Source: Streptomyces hawaiiensis (GTDB lineage: Bacteria; Actinomycetota; Actinomycetes; Streptomycetales; Streptomycetaceae). From it: a stretch of 64,000 nucleotides of DNA. Position 1 is the stretch's first letter. Every line of letters starts with the position of its first letter. Under the pieces are notes generated by a model that did not search any database, was not told where the DNA came from, and was given only the letters and a program-made list of their open reading frames with translations. The stretch is from positions 7,192,001 through 7,256,000 of the forward strand of contig NZ_CP021978.1 in the NCBI RefSeq assembly GCF_004803895.1. Reading direction: 5' to 3'. Made by a program: the position numbers and the translations under genes. Of the stretch, positions 9,257-19,295 are shown one piece after another.

Positions 9257-10065
9257 GTGGCGGGGATCGTTGAGCGGCTGGTGCCGGACGAATTGTGGGA
9301 GTTGTTCCAGCGGGTGGTGCCGGAGGCGCTTCGCGGCCTCAGGGCGATGGACGCCGCCGGCATGGAGACCGGGAAATGCTGGCCGCGATCGTGTTCGTGG
9401 CTACCTCGGGCTGCACGTGGCAGCAGTCGCCCGCTGCGTCGTTCGGCCCGTCGGGGGCGACGGCTCACCGCCGTTTTGCCGAGTGGTCGAAGGCTCGGGT
9501 ATGGGCCAAGCTCCATCGCCTGGTCCTCGACGAGCTCGGCTCGCGCGGCGAGTTGGACTGGTCTCGCTGCGCGATCGACTCGGTGAACATGCGGGCCCTG
9601 AAAGGGGGGACCTGACGGGCCCGAATCCTGTCGACCGGGGCAAGTACGCATCGAAGATCCATTTGATCACTGAGCGGACGGGTCTGCCTCTGTCCGTCGG
9701 AATCTCGGGGGGCGAACCTGCACGACAGCCAGGCACTGATGCCGTTAGTGAAGGGCAGACCTCCGGTCCGTTCCCGCCGCGGGCGGCGGCGACGCAGGCC
9801 GGACAAGCTTCACGCAGACAAGGGCTACGACTACTCTCACCTGCGCCGATGGTTACGAGGTCGTGGCATCAGGCACCGCATCGCCCGCAAGGGGATCGAG
9901 ACCTCGCAGCGGCTTGGCCGCCACCGCTGGACCATCGAGCGAACCATGTCTTGGCTCGCCGGCTGCCGCCGCCTCCATCGCCGCTATGAGCGCAAGGCCG
10001 AGCACTTCCTCGCCTTCACTAGCATCGCCTGCACCCTCATCCGTTATCGGCGGCTCGTCTGCTGA
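9257..10065 (+). pseudogene. IS5-family transposase relic
   Basis: The N-terminus (M-A-G-I-V-E-R-L-V-P-D-E-L-W) starts at 9257. The frame breaks near 9360, 9605 and 9740. Conserved pieces are G-C-T-W-Q-Q, C-A-I-D-S-V, L-H-A-D-K-G-Y-D-Y, and H-R-W-T-I-E-R-T-M-S-W-L. The final stop at 10063-10065 lies inside the 3-prime end of the ankyrin gene on the other strand, so this element appears to have invaded or fused with that gene. Confidence 0.85.
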
Positions 10066-10399
10066 TGTGGGCCTGCAGCAGTTTCACGGCCAGGTCGTGG
10101 CCGTAGTGATTGGCCGTGTCCATGGGTGTGCGGCCGTCTGGGTCTGCGAGCTCCGGATCAGCCCCGAAGGCCAGCAACACGGCCGTGGTATGCACCGTCA
10201 ACGGCTGCCCGCTCTGCAGGGAGCCATCACCCTCGGCGTCGATTGCGTGCGTCAGCAGCGTCATGTTGCTGAAGACCTCGTCGGGATCGGAACCAGCGGC
10301 CAGCAACCGGGCCAGGGCCTCAGCATCCTCCTGCTCGACCGCTTGATGCGCGGGCGTCCAGTAGTCGCTCACTACGACATTCAACCGTCCCCACAGCAC
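10037..10399 (-). CDS. Ankyrin-repeat protein, C-terminus altered by an IS
   Basis: This 120-residue protein has two to three ankyrin repeats: W-T-P-A-H-Q-A-V-E-Q-E-D-A-E-A-L-A-R-L-L at the start, and D-G-R-T-P-M-D-T-A-N-H-Y-G-H near the end. Ankyrin repeats mediate protein binding, and the partner is unknown. The last ~9 residues are encoded by the end of the overlapping IS5 relic, so the natural C-terminus is probably lost. The start is uncertain; a GTG giving V-V-V-S-D-Y-W is as likely as the first ATG. Confidence 0.65.
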   Translation of the reverse strand: MLWGRLNVVVSDYWTPAHQAVEQEDAEALARLLAAGSDPDEVFSNMTLLTHAIDAEGDGSLQSGQPLTVHTTAVLLAFGADPELADPDGRTPMDTANHYGHDLAVKLLQAHISRRAADNG

Positions 10400-10715
10400 G
10401 CCTGCCAGCGGCTACCTACGTCATCAGCCACCAATTGAGATGACGTCTAAACCCCGCTGTCACCCAATCCTCCAGCAGTCCCGTCCTTGCGCGGCCGCCC
10501 CTCACCGGACCACACCACGATCCGTGCACGAAGCGCCACATCGGTCGAGAACATCCAGTAACCGTGCCAACTCTCGCGGGTTCTGCTATCTGTTCACAGG
10601 AGAGTCCATATTGAACTCAACGAACCAACCGGTGGCAGGTTCCACGAACAGGGGCACGAGACATCAGCCTCGACCGCATTGGCCAACGGTGTTCCGATCC
10701 ATAACAACACCACCG
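10400..10715. other. Intergenic tract without a visible gene
   Basis: I see no convincing coding frame, RNA or strong hairpin in these ~315 bases between the ankyrin gene and the SDR gene. The stretch is less GC-rich than its flanks. Confidence 0.4.
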
Positions 10716-11537
10716 TTAACGTGCTCCAGCGCTCCGGGGCTCGATGCGGAAGTCGAAAGCCAAAGTCCCGGGATCAAGTGCCGTCGCCCCGCCATCGACG
10801 TTCAGGACTGCGCCATTGATATAGGAAGCGGCCGAAGACAGCAACCAGCTGACCGCCTCCGCGACTTCGCGCGGCTCACCCGGGCGCCCCAGAGGCAAGG
10901 GCTGGGTTGCTTCTTTGTAGGCGGCCTCTGTTCCCCCGTCGCCCAGCCCGAAATCTGCGGCGAAGCGCGCCATCCGCCGGTCGGCCATCTCGCTGCGTAC
11001 CCAGCTTGGACACACGATGTTGGCACGCAGCCCCTGCCGTCCGTAGTCGACGGCCAGGGAGCGGCAAAGCTGTAGCAGGGCTGCCTTGGAGGTGGCGTAC
11101 GCGGCATTGCTCGCGCCATTGCGCAGGGCGGACACCGAGGCGACGGCGACGACCGATCCACGAGTCCGGAGCAGGTGCGGGATTGCCGCACGCAGGAGCA
11201 GAAGCGGACCGGTGACATTCGTGCGCATCACGTCGTCCCAGTCTTCTAGAGACAGGTCCCCGACGGCACCACTGCGGCCGATGCCAGCGTTGAGGACGAG
11301 ACCATCGAGTCGGCCGAATGACGTCAGGGCCGCGTTGACAAGGCTGACAGCGGCATCGGGATCACGGACGTCTCCCGGGCAGGCCAGTGCCTCGGTCTCT
11401 TCCGCGAGGCGCTGCAACGGCTCGGGCCGCCGTCCGGAGACGACCACCTGGTGCCCCGCCTCCCGTAACAGCCGCGCACATGCTGCCCCGATGCCAGTGC
11501 CCCCACCGGTTACAATGGTGACTCGCTGCTCCACCAT
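10716..11537 (-). CDS. SDR-family oxidoreductase
   Basis: This is a classical short-chain dehydrogenase of 273 residues. It has the Rossmann T-G-G-G-T-G-I-G motif at residues ~9-16, N-A-G-I-G, the S-V-S-A-L catalytic-serine block and the Y-A-T-S-K catalytic Tyr-Lys pair. The C-terminus has the usual I-N-G-A-V-L-N-V-D-G-G. It probably uses NAD(P)H on an unknown alcohol or ketone. ATG 11537 is chosen because GGGAGG lies 9 bases upstream and homology begins just after it; a longer in-frame extension to 11666 has no support. No pathway partner is adjacent. The gene is intact among IS debris. Confidence 0.9.
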   Translation of the reverse strand: MVEQRVTIVTGGGTGIGAACARLLREAGHQVVVSGRRPEPLQRLAEETEALACPGDVRDPDAAVSLVNAALTSFGRLDGLVLNAGIGRSGAVGDLSLEDWDDVMRTNVTGPLLLLRAAIPHLLRTRGSVVAVASVSALRNGASNAAYATSKAALLQLCRSLAVDYGRQGLRANIVCPSWVRSEMADRRMARFAADFGLGDGGTEAAYKEATQPLPLGRPGEPREVAEAVSWLLSSAASYINGAVLNVDGGATALDPGTLAFDFRIEPRSAGAR

Positions 11538-11767
11538 GTCTATCAGCCTCCCGTCCACTGCGACATCACTCAGAGTCCTTGATCGTACACAAGCATGATC
11601 CAAGCCGAACGCCCGGAGCGTCAGTACTTGCTCCGCGTCCGCGATCGCCTGTTGCGCCCGCTCCAATTCGACTTCGAGTTTCTCCCCCCGAACCGCCGCG
11701 GCCTTCTACCGCTTCCAGGATCGCCGGGTCTGTCAAACGAGCGGTGTAACCAGCGTGGTTGGGGTTA

Positions 11768-12195
11768 CTAGCGGGCTGTGGAGAGCCGGCCGTCGAAGGT
11801 GATGCCGAAGGCGTTCAGAGCGGTCTTCCAGCGCATGGTCCAGCGGGCCTGGCCCTTGCCGGTGGGGTCCAGGCTCATGATGGCCATGTAGACGCACTTC
11901 AAGGCGGCGGTCTCGTTCGGGAAGTGCCCACGGGCCCTGGCGTTCACGGACTCGATCGCGTTCGCGGTGCAGACGATGCGGCGGATCTCGGTGTCGAAGC
12001 GGAGGAACAGGATGAACTTCCTCCCACGCGTTCTCCCAGAGCCGGACGATCGCCGGGTACTTCTTGCCCCAGGAATCGGCGAACTCGGCGACCGCTCGAG
12101 CGCGGCCTCGTCGGTCGGCGCGGTGTAGACGGGCTTGAGGACACGAGCGATCTTGTCCCAGTCCTGGCGGGCGGCATAGCGGAAGGAGTTGCACG
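11768..12195 (-). pseudogene. IS256-family transposase C-terminal fragment
   Basis: The minus strand shows the end of a mutator-type (IS256) transposase: E-F-A-D-S-W-G-K-K-Y-P-A-I-V-R-L-W-E-N-A-W, then I-E-S-V-N-A-R-A-R-G-H-F-P and A-L-K-C-V-Y-M-A-I. It ends at the TAG at 11768-11770. A frameshift lies near 12010. The first ~250 residues, with two of the three catalytic acids, are absent. Confidence 0.8.
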
Positions 12196-12211
12196 GGGAA
12201 GCCGTAAAGAA

Positions 12212-12372
12212 TCAACTTGTGGCGTGTCGTTGCTGACGGATGCGAGCAGCGCCGGTGGTGAAGCGGGTCGGGCGGGCGGCAGGGCGATTTCGGCTTCGTG
12301 GAGTACGGGTTGGGCGTCGGCGAGGGCGTTGTTGAGGGTGCTGTCGGCGTACGACCAAAGCTCCCCAGCCAC
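12212..12372 (-). other. Possible small coding fragment, unknown
   Basis: A GTG/ATG-type frame on the minus strand from 12372 encodes about 54 residues (A-G-E-L-W-S-Y-A-D-S-T-L-N-N-A-L-A-D-A-Q) before it runs into the IS256 fragment. It is amphipathic and could be the N-terminus of a lost gene. I do not recognise it. Confidence 0.25.
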
Positions 12373-12739
12373 GTACGGAGGAACGTCCCCAGCTATGTCG
12401 CGGGCAGGAGCACGGCTGGGGATCCTGGTTGTCCCGCCCGGTCAGCCCCTGACAATGCAGAAAGGATGCCCAGCCGGATCGGTTAGGACTCCCCACTTGT
12501 CCTCATGCGGCTGGTGATCCGACTTGCCTGCACCCAACTCCAGCAACCGGGCTTCCGCCTCGTCGAGATCCACGACGTCGAAGCAGAGGTGAAGCTGCTG
12601 GGGAACGGCCTGATCCGGCCAGCTCGGCGCTCGGTAGTCGTCGACCCGTTGAAAGCCGATGAGGAGTCCGTCCTCGCGGTTGAGACCGGCAAAGTCGGCG
12701 TCCGACTTCGGGTGGGGTTCAAGGCCGGTGGCCTGCTGG

Positions 12740-13849
12740 TATTGATCCGAAACGGTTCGGGTTCTGGGTCGTTGGTGGTGTGTGAGCGATCTGGTGGGGG
12801 ACGCGCGGCATCTGTCGCCGTCGGCGCAGGAGGCCCTGCGGCTGCGGGCGGTGGCGGCGTTGGTGGCGGGCCGGGACCGTGAAGACGTGGCGGCAGTCTT
12901 CGGCGTGTCGCTGAAGGCCGTCGACAAGTGGTGGGCGAAATGGCAGGCCGGTGGCCGGGAGGCGCTGGTCATGCGCCCGCGCGGTAAGCCGGTGGGGGTG
13001 CACCAGGTGCTCGGTGAGGCCGAGCAGGGCGCCGTGCGGCAGGCGGTCCTCGATCACCGGCCCTGTGACGTGGGCCTGAGCGGGCAGTTGTGGACGCGGC
13101 GGCTGATCGGTGACCTGATCGCGAAGCTGTACCGGGTGCGGCTGACCGAACCGGGGGTGGGCAAGTACCTGAAGCGGTGGGGGCTGTCCTTCCAGCGTCC
13201 GGACAAACGGGCCGTCGAGCAGGACCCCGAGGCCGTGTGCCGCTGGCACCAGGAGACCTGGCCGAAGATCCGCGCGAAGGCGAAGGCCGAAGACGGTCAG
13301 ATCCTCTTCGCCGACCAGATCGGCATCCGATCCGACCAGGTCACCGGCCGCACCTGGGGCGAGAAAGGGAAGACGCCCATCGTGCGGCGGAGCGGGAATC
13401 GGTTCTCCGTGAACGCGATGTCGGCGATCAGTACCAAGGGCCGGATGCACTTCATGGTCTTCACCGAGTCCTTCACAGCCGAGGTGATGTGCCGCTTCCT
13501 GGACCGGCTGGCCGGCCACTTCGACCACAAGGTCCACCTCGTGGTCGACGGGCACTCCGCGCACCGCTCGAAGATGGTCCGGGACTGGCTCGCCGCCCAC
13601 CCCGAGGCCGTCGAGCTGCACTTCCTGCCCCCGTACTCGCCCGAGCTGAACCCCGACGAGCTGGTCAACGCCGACCTCAAACACAGCCTGCCCAAGCAGC
13701 ACCGAGCCCGAGACCAGGCCGAACTCGCCGCGGAGACCCGCCGCTTCTTCCGCCGACGCCAGCGCCAGCCGCACATCGTCCGCGGCTACTTCGGCGGCCC
13801 GCACGTCCGCTACGTCCTGGACGAGAACCCAATGAGTTTTTGATCAATA
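12740..13849. mobile_element. Complete IS630-family insertion sequence
   Basis: The ends 12740-12765 and 13824-13849 are imperfect inverted repeats (TATTGATC, then AAAC, then GGGTTCT inward). TA stands at both borders, as expected for IS630 insertion into TA. The 1.1-kb element holds one intact transposase gene. The insertion point inside a VOC gene gives independent proof of both boundaries. Confidence 0.9.
12782..13843 (+). CDS. IS630-family transposase (intact)
   Basis: This 353-residue transposase has an N-terminal winged-helix block (residues ~10-80; D-V-A-A-V-F-G-V-S-L-K-A-V-D-K-W) and a DDE_3 domain. The catalytic residues are D in L-F-A-D-Q-I-G-I, D in V-V-D-G-H-S-A-H-R, and E within P-Y-S-P-E-L-N-P-D-E. 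There is no frameshift and both element ends are present, so it could be active. The start GTG/ATG at 12782 lies about 40 bases inside the left end, usual for this family. Confidence 0.93.
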   Translation: MSDLVGDARHLSPSAQEALRLRAVAALVAGRDREDVAAVFGVSLKAVDKWWAKWQAGGREALVMRPRGKPVGVHQVLGEAEQGAVRQAVLDHRPCDVGLSGQLWTRRLIGDLIAKLYRVRLTEPGVGKYLKRWGLSFQRPDKRAVEQDPEAVCRWHQETWPKIRAKAKAEDGQILFADQIGIRSDQVTGRTWGEKGKTPIVRRSGNRFSVNAMSAISTKGRMHFMVFTESFTAEVMCRFLDRLAGHFDHKVHLVVDGHSAHRSKMVRDWLAAHPEAVELHFLPPYSPELNPDELVNADLKHSLPKQHRARDQAELAAETRRFFRRRQRQPHIVRGYFGGPHVRYVLDENPMSF

Positions 13850-13999
13850 GAACGCCGCCAGAGCCAGTGGATCAGGGCAATCGAGTGTTATCGCACTCAA
13901 CTTCATCCGCAGGGGCATGGCACCTCCGAGTCGATCGACAGACTTTCCCGATGCACACCTTAAGAGCTGCTAACCAGGCCGGTTTTGGGAACGGGCTTG

Positions 14000-14768
14000 T
14001 CAGGCCACGTCTGTCTCCCGCTCGATGGCCTTGAGCCGGTTCTTGAGCCGGTAGCTCGGTCCGTTGATGGAGATCACGTCGCAGTGGTGGAGGAGGCGGT
14101 CGAGGATGGCGGTGGCGAGGACTTCGTCGCCGAACACCTGTCCCCATTCGCTGAAGGTCTTGTTCGAGGTCAGGATGATTGAGCCCTTTTCATACCGCTT
14201 TGGGATGACCTGGAAGACCAGGTTCGCTTCTCCGCGTTCGAGATCTCGTAGCCCACCTCGTCGACCACGAGGACGCCGGGCCGCAGATCGGTGCCGAGTT
14301 TGTTGGCCAGGCGCCCGGCGGCATCGGCGGCTTTGAAGTTGCGGACCATGTCGTCGAGGCTGGTGAAGTAGACCGAGTAGCCGGCCTGGCAAGCCGCAAC
14401 GGCGAGAGCGACGGCGATATGCGTCTTGTCCACCCTCGGCGGACCAGGAGAGCCGCGTTCGCCCTGACCTCAACGGACGAGAGGGTAGCGAGGTCCTTTA
14501 CCTTGCGCGGATCGAGCTCGGGCTGGAAGGAGAAGTCGTACTCATCGAGCGTCTTGTGGTGCGGCAGCCGGGAGAGCCGCAGGCCCTGGCGGAAGCGGCG
14601 GTCGTCGCGGACGGCCAGTTCCTCGGAGAGGACCAGGTCGAGGAAGTCGAGGTAGCCCATCTTCGCCTCGTCCGCCCGGCGGGTGAACTCGTTGATGGTT
14701 TCCGCGAGGTGGGGCAGGCCGAGCTTGCCGGCCGTCGTGCGGATGCGGTTGCCGGCGAGCTCGCTCAA
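14000..14768 (-). pseudogene. istB: IS21-family istB ATP-binding gene, frameshifted
   Basis: IstB is the AAA+ helper of the IS21 transposase. The N-terminal helix-rich part begins at 14768 (M-S-E-L-A-G-N-R-I-R-T-T). The frame changes near 14440 and again near 14225. The Walker region is degraded. Sensor and C-terminal blocks (V-L-V-V-D-E-V-G-Y, I-I-L-T-S-N-K-T-F-S-E-W, L-L-H-H-C-D-V-I) remain. ATGA overlap with the istA end at 14765-14768 shows the original operon order. Confidence 0.85.
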
Positions 14769-14955
14769 GACGATTCCTTCGTCGCTCGATGGGTGGTGAA
14801 GGGAAGGGTGCCAGTCAGCTCGTCATAGACGGACAACGGCCTGCGTCCAACCTCGATCCGGGTGGCCGCGGCCCTGTTCAGCAGGGCCTGCAAAGGTCCG
14901 GCCTCCTCGCCCCGCGGCCGCTCTTGACGAGGCTGGACGGGGATGTCGCCGGTCG
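14765..14955 (-). pseudogene. IS21 istA C-terminal stub
   Basis: About 60 residues of the istA end remain (L-S-V-Y-D-E-L-T-G), and the stop overlaps the istB start. Everything upstream is gone at a junction with the urease alpha gene near 14960. Confidence 0.6.
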
Positions 14956-14970
14956 TGGTCCGGCGTCCCT

Positions 14971-16505
14971 GTCCGGCTGCGCGACGGCCGGATCGAGGCG
15001 ATCGGGAAGGCGTACAACCCCGAGACCATGTCCGAGCGGCCCCTCGGCGATCCGCGTGCCTCGCACTTCGTCGTGGGTCCAGAGACGGAGGTGATTTCGG
15101 GGGAAGGGGCGGATCCTGACCGCGGGCGGCGTTGACACGCATGTGCACTTCCTGTGCCCGAACCAGATCCACGAGGCGCTCGCCTCGGGCGTGACCACGC
15201 TGATCGGAGGCGGCACGGGCCCCGCCGAGGGAAGTACTGCCACTACCGTGACACCGGGGGAGTGGCACATCCAGCGGATGTTCGAGGCGCTGGACGCCTT
15301 TCCGGTGAACGTCGGCCTGCTCGCCAAGGGCAGCACCGTCTCCGAGAAGGCACTGCTCGACCAAGTCACGGCGGGCGCTCTCGGCTTCAAGATCCACGAA
15401 GACTGGGGCGCTACGCCGGCAGTGATCGACGCGGCGCTGAACGTGTGCGAGCAGACCGGTGTCCAGGTGGCGCTGCACGCCGACTCGCTGAACGAGTCGG
15501 GGTTCGTGCACAACGCCTTCGCCGCGACCATGCATCGCGGCAAAGCTAGGGAAGCCAGGTACCGCAGCCTGCCCATCTTCCACATCGAAGGCGCCGGCGG
15601 CGGCCACGCCCCGGACATGATCAGCCTCGTGAGCAAGCCGAACGTGCTGCCTGCCTCGACCAACCCGACCCGGCCCCTGACGGTGAACACCGTCAAGGAG
15701 CACGTCGACATGATGGTCGTGTGCCACCACCTCAACCCGGAGATCCCGGCGGACATGGCGTTCGCCGACTCCCGGATCCGGCCCCCCCACCATGGCCGCC
15801 GAGAACCTGCTGCACGACATGGGCACCATCTCGATGATGTCCTCCGACGCCCAGGCCATGGGACGCATCGGCGAGATGATCATGCGGACCTGGCAGACCG
15901 CACACGTCATGAAGTCCCGCTACGGGCATTTGCGTGAGGACGACGCGCACGCGGACAACTTCCGGGCCCGGCGCTACGTCGCCAAGTACACCATCAACCC
16001 CGCGATCACCCACGGCATCGACCACGAGGTCGGCTCCGTGGAGACCGGCAAACTCGCCGACCTGGTCCTGTGGGAACCGAAGTTCTTCGGCGTCAAACCG
16101 CACATGGTCATCAAGGGCGGCCAGATCGCCTACGCCCAGATCGGCGACGCCAACGCCTCCATCCCCACCCCACAGCCCTACCTGCCCCGCCCGGTCTGGG
16201 GATTCCAGGGCCGCTCACCCGCGGCGAACTCTTTCAACTTCGTCTCGGAAGCCGCCCTCGACGGGCGCCTGCCGCAGCTCGGACTCCTCAAGCCGCTGCA
16301 GGCGATCCGCTCCACCCGCGACGTCACCAAAGCCGACATGATCCACAACGACGGTGTGCCGGATATCGTCGTCGACCCGGAGACCTTCCTGGTCACCATC
16401 GGCGGCGCCACGACGTCCGACCTGCGCACCAGCGTGGACGGACACGAGATCGGCCGCAACTACGCCACAGAATTGCCGATGGCCCAGCGGTACTTCCTCT
16501 TCTGA
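14971..16505 (+). pseudogene. ureC: Urease alpha subunit, 5-prime truncated and frameshifted
   Basis: UreC carries the nickel site of urease. The remnant begins at V-R-L-R-D-G-R-I near residue ~60 of the normal protein. It keeps the H-V-H nickel ligands (D-T-H-V-H-F), the lysine that is carbamylated (F-K-I-H-E-D-W-G), and A-L-H-A-D and G-G-G-H-A-P-D. Two single-base insertions break it: a GGGG run at 15106-15109 and a seven-C run at 15782-15788. Each would be in frame with one base fewer. The C-terminal third (15792-16505) is otherwise normal and ends in the usual M-A-Q-R-Y-F-L-F. Truncation by the IS21 stub removes the start, and ureA and ureB are absent. Confidence 0.92.
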
Positions 16506-16610
16506 CCCTCTACCGGCCCACTTCGGACCTCTCTCCTCGACCGTGGGCCGGCCCCAGACTCGGAGGCCGGCATCCACCCGCCTTCTCACGAGAGGCGACC
16601 CTGTCACCCC

Positions 16611-17279
16611 ATGAGCCGTACCGCCCTGCTCGTCCCGGCCGACGGCCGCTTCCCCGCCGGAGGGCACGCCCACTCCGGCGGCATGGAGGCCGCTGCCGCC
16701 TCCGGAGCCGTCCACGACACCGCGAGCCTGGAAGCGTTCTGCCGCGGACGCCTGCACACCACCGGACTGACCGCGGCCGGCCTGGCCGCCGCGGCGGCCA
16801 CCGGACACGACCCCCTGGCCCTGGACGACGCAGCCGACGCCCGCACGCCGGCACCCGCGCTGCGCCACGTCGCCCGCCGACTGGGCCGGCAACTGCTGCG
16901 CGCCGCCCGCGCCACGTGGCCCTGTGCCGACCTCGACCACCTCGCTCACCACCGACCCGGGGGCGTGCATCAGCCGGTCGTCCTCGGTGTCGTGGCGCGG
17001 GCCGCCGGGCTGTCCCCGCCGGACGCCGCCCACGCCGCCGCGTTCGACAGCGTCGGGGGCCCGGCGACCGCCGCCGTACGGCTGCGGAGCCTCGACCCCT
17101 TCGACGCCGCGGCGGTCCTGGCCCGCCTGGCGGTCGAGTGCGACGCCGTCACCGCGGCGGAGGCGGCCGGGCGCGTCGCCTCGGACGGCGTCGCCATCCT
17201 GCCCGCTGTGTCCGCGCCCCTGCTGGACATCACCGCCGAGCAGCACGCCGCGCAGACCGTACGCCTCTTCGCATCCTGA
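16611..17279 (+). CDS. ureF: Urease accessory protein UreF
   Basis: This 222-residue protein lies in the ureC-ureF-ureG-ureD order. It has the family landmarks D-G-R-F-P-A-G-G-H-A-H-S-G-G near the N-terminus and the helix-rich body with H-Q-P-V-V-L-G-V-V-A-R-A-A-G. UreF works with UreD and UreG to load nickel into UreC in the cytosol. The frame is intact, but its target enzyme gene is broken, so it is probably a passenger. The ribosome-binding site is weak. Confidence 0.85.
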   Translation: MSRTALLVPADGRFPAGGHAHSGGMEAAAASGAVHDTASLEAFCRGRLHTTGLTAAGLAAAAATGHDPLALDDAADARTPAPALRHVARRLGRQLLRAARATWPCADLDHLAHHRPGGVHQPVVLGVVARAAGLSPPDAAHAAAFDSVGGPATAAVRLRSLDPFDAAAVLARLAVECDAVTAAEAAGRVASDGVAILPAVSAPLLDITAEQHAAQTVRLFAS

Positions 17280-17306
17280 ATCCTTCGGCACAGACCTGGA
17301 GTCCCC

Positions 17307-17995
<689 letters not shown>

Positions 17996-17999
<4 letters not shown>

Positions 18000-19204
18000 A
18001 GGCCGCTGCCCAGGCACGGATCCAGACGCCATCACCGGCCGGCAACGGCGGAACGCCCCCGCAGCGGCAGGCGACAACCCGCATGCCGGACACAGTGACT
18101 CGCCCTGCCGAAGGCACAAGCCCCGGCCTCCGCGCCACCGCACGCCTCCGGGCCACCCACAACGGCCGTACCACCACCGTTCGCCTCCTGCACAGCGACG
18201 GCCCCTTCCACCTGCGCCGGCTGCGACCCCAAGGAGACCGGGCGCGCGTCTGCGTACTCGGCGCGATGAGCGCACCCCTCGGCGGCGACGAACTGGCGCT
18301 CGACGTCACCGCTGGAACGAGCACCCGACTGGAGGTGACAGCGGCCGCCGCCACCATCGCCCTGAGCGGCGCCACAAACGAACCCGCCACCTACGATGTA
18401 CGGCTGACCGTAGGCGAGAACGCGTCGCTGCACTGGCTGCCACAGCCGCTGATCAGCACCCACGGCAGCAGCCTGCACCAGACCTACCGGGTAGACCTCC
18501 ACGGGACGTCCCACCTGCTCCTGCGCAAAGAACAGCTCCTCGGACGCTCCGCCGAACCCCCGGGCCAGCTGTCCACCCGACTGACCGTGCTCCGCGCCGG
18601 CAGTACGATCCTTGACCAGCAGACCGTCTACGGCCCGCGAGCCCCGGCATGGGACGGACCCGCCGTACTGGGCTGCCACCGAGCGACGGGCCAACTCCTC
18701 CTCGTCACCCCCGACCTCGACCCGCCACCGGCACCCCTGCTCCTCGGCGACCCACTACGCGGGCACTGCGTGCTGTCGCCCCTCGCCGACGACGCTGCGC
18801 TCCTCGCCACCGCCGTCGCGCCGACCCTCGCCGGACTCCGTCAGCTCCTCGATGGGCCCGCACCCATGCCGATGGCACCAGGCGGCCCGCGTACCAGTGA
18901 GCGAACACATCACCGGTCCAGCGGAGGCTTCCTTTCAGCGCGGTCTGTGGGAGTGCAGGCAGGCCGGACCGTGACACTCGTTCGATGCTCCGAGCGATGG
19001 TCGATGAAGGGCGACCGTAAGGCGGGCCGGACCGCTGTCCGCCACGGCCCGGTCACGAGTGGGCCGGGAGTCAACTCATCATCAGCCTGCTCCGGCCAGG
19101 TTGGGCATTGGTTCGGGCGAAAAGCCATCCGGTTGTGGTCGGACGTACCGATGCGCCGGGATCGATGGCACGGTTGCGCAGTGCCGTCCCGGGCGGAGGT
19201 CTGA
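17996..19204 (+). CDS. ureD: Urease accessory protein UreD with aberrant C-terminus
   Basis: The GTG at 17996 overlaps the ureG stop (GTGA), which suggests translational coupling. The first ~290 residues are UreD: D-G-P-F-H-L-R-R-L, P-L-G-G-D-E-L-A-L-D-V-T, L-H-W-L-P-Q-P-L-I, and G-R-S-A-E. UreD scaffolds nickel insertion into urease. Family similarity stops near L-R-Q-L-L (about 18855). The next ~115 codons resemble nothing and probably read through foreign DNA, so the natural stop may have been lost by a nearby insertion. Confidence 0.78.
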
Positions 19205-19295
19205 CTCGTGAGATCTATGACCGAAGTGTCCAGTCACGGACCTGTCGACTGCCGTTGCGGGACGCTGCCTGCCACCGAGCCACAGGGCGTGTCCC

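Larger units (their letters stand above)
12442..13918 (-). pseudogene. VOC-family (glyoxalase-like) gene split by IS630
   Basis: The gene starts at ATG 13918, with GGAGG just upstream. It encodes M-P-L-R-M-K-L-S-A-I-T-L-D-C-P-D and reaches A-L-A-A-F at 13850. An IS630 then interrupts it, and the gene resumes at 12741 with Y-Q-Q-A-T-G-L and runs to the stop at 12442. Removing the element and one TA restores one open frame of ~123 residues. That protein is a typical VOC-fold metalloenzyme-like domain (L-H-L-C-F-D-V-V-D-L-D-E-A, D-P-A-G-H-P-F-C). The substrate is unknown. The insertion inactivates it. Confidence 0.88.

Noticed and set aside
11538..11666. N-terminal extension of the SDR gene
   Set aside because: SDR similarity starts after ATG 11537, which has a good ribosome-binding site; the extension is probably debris.
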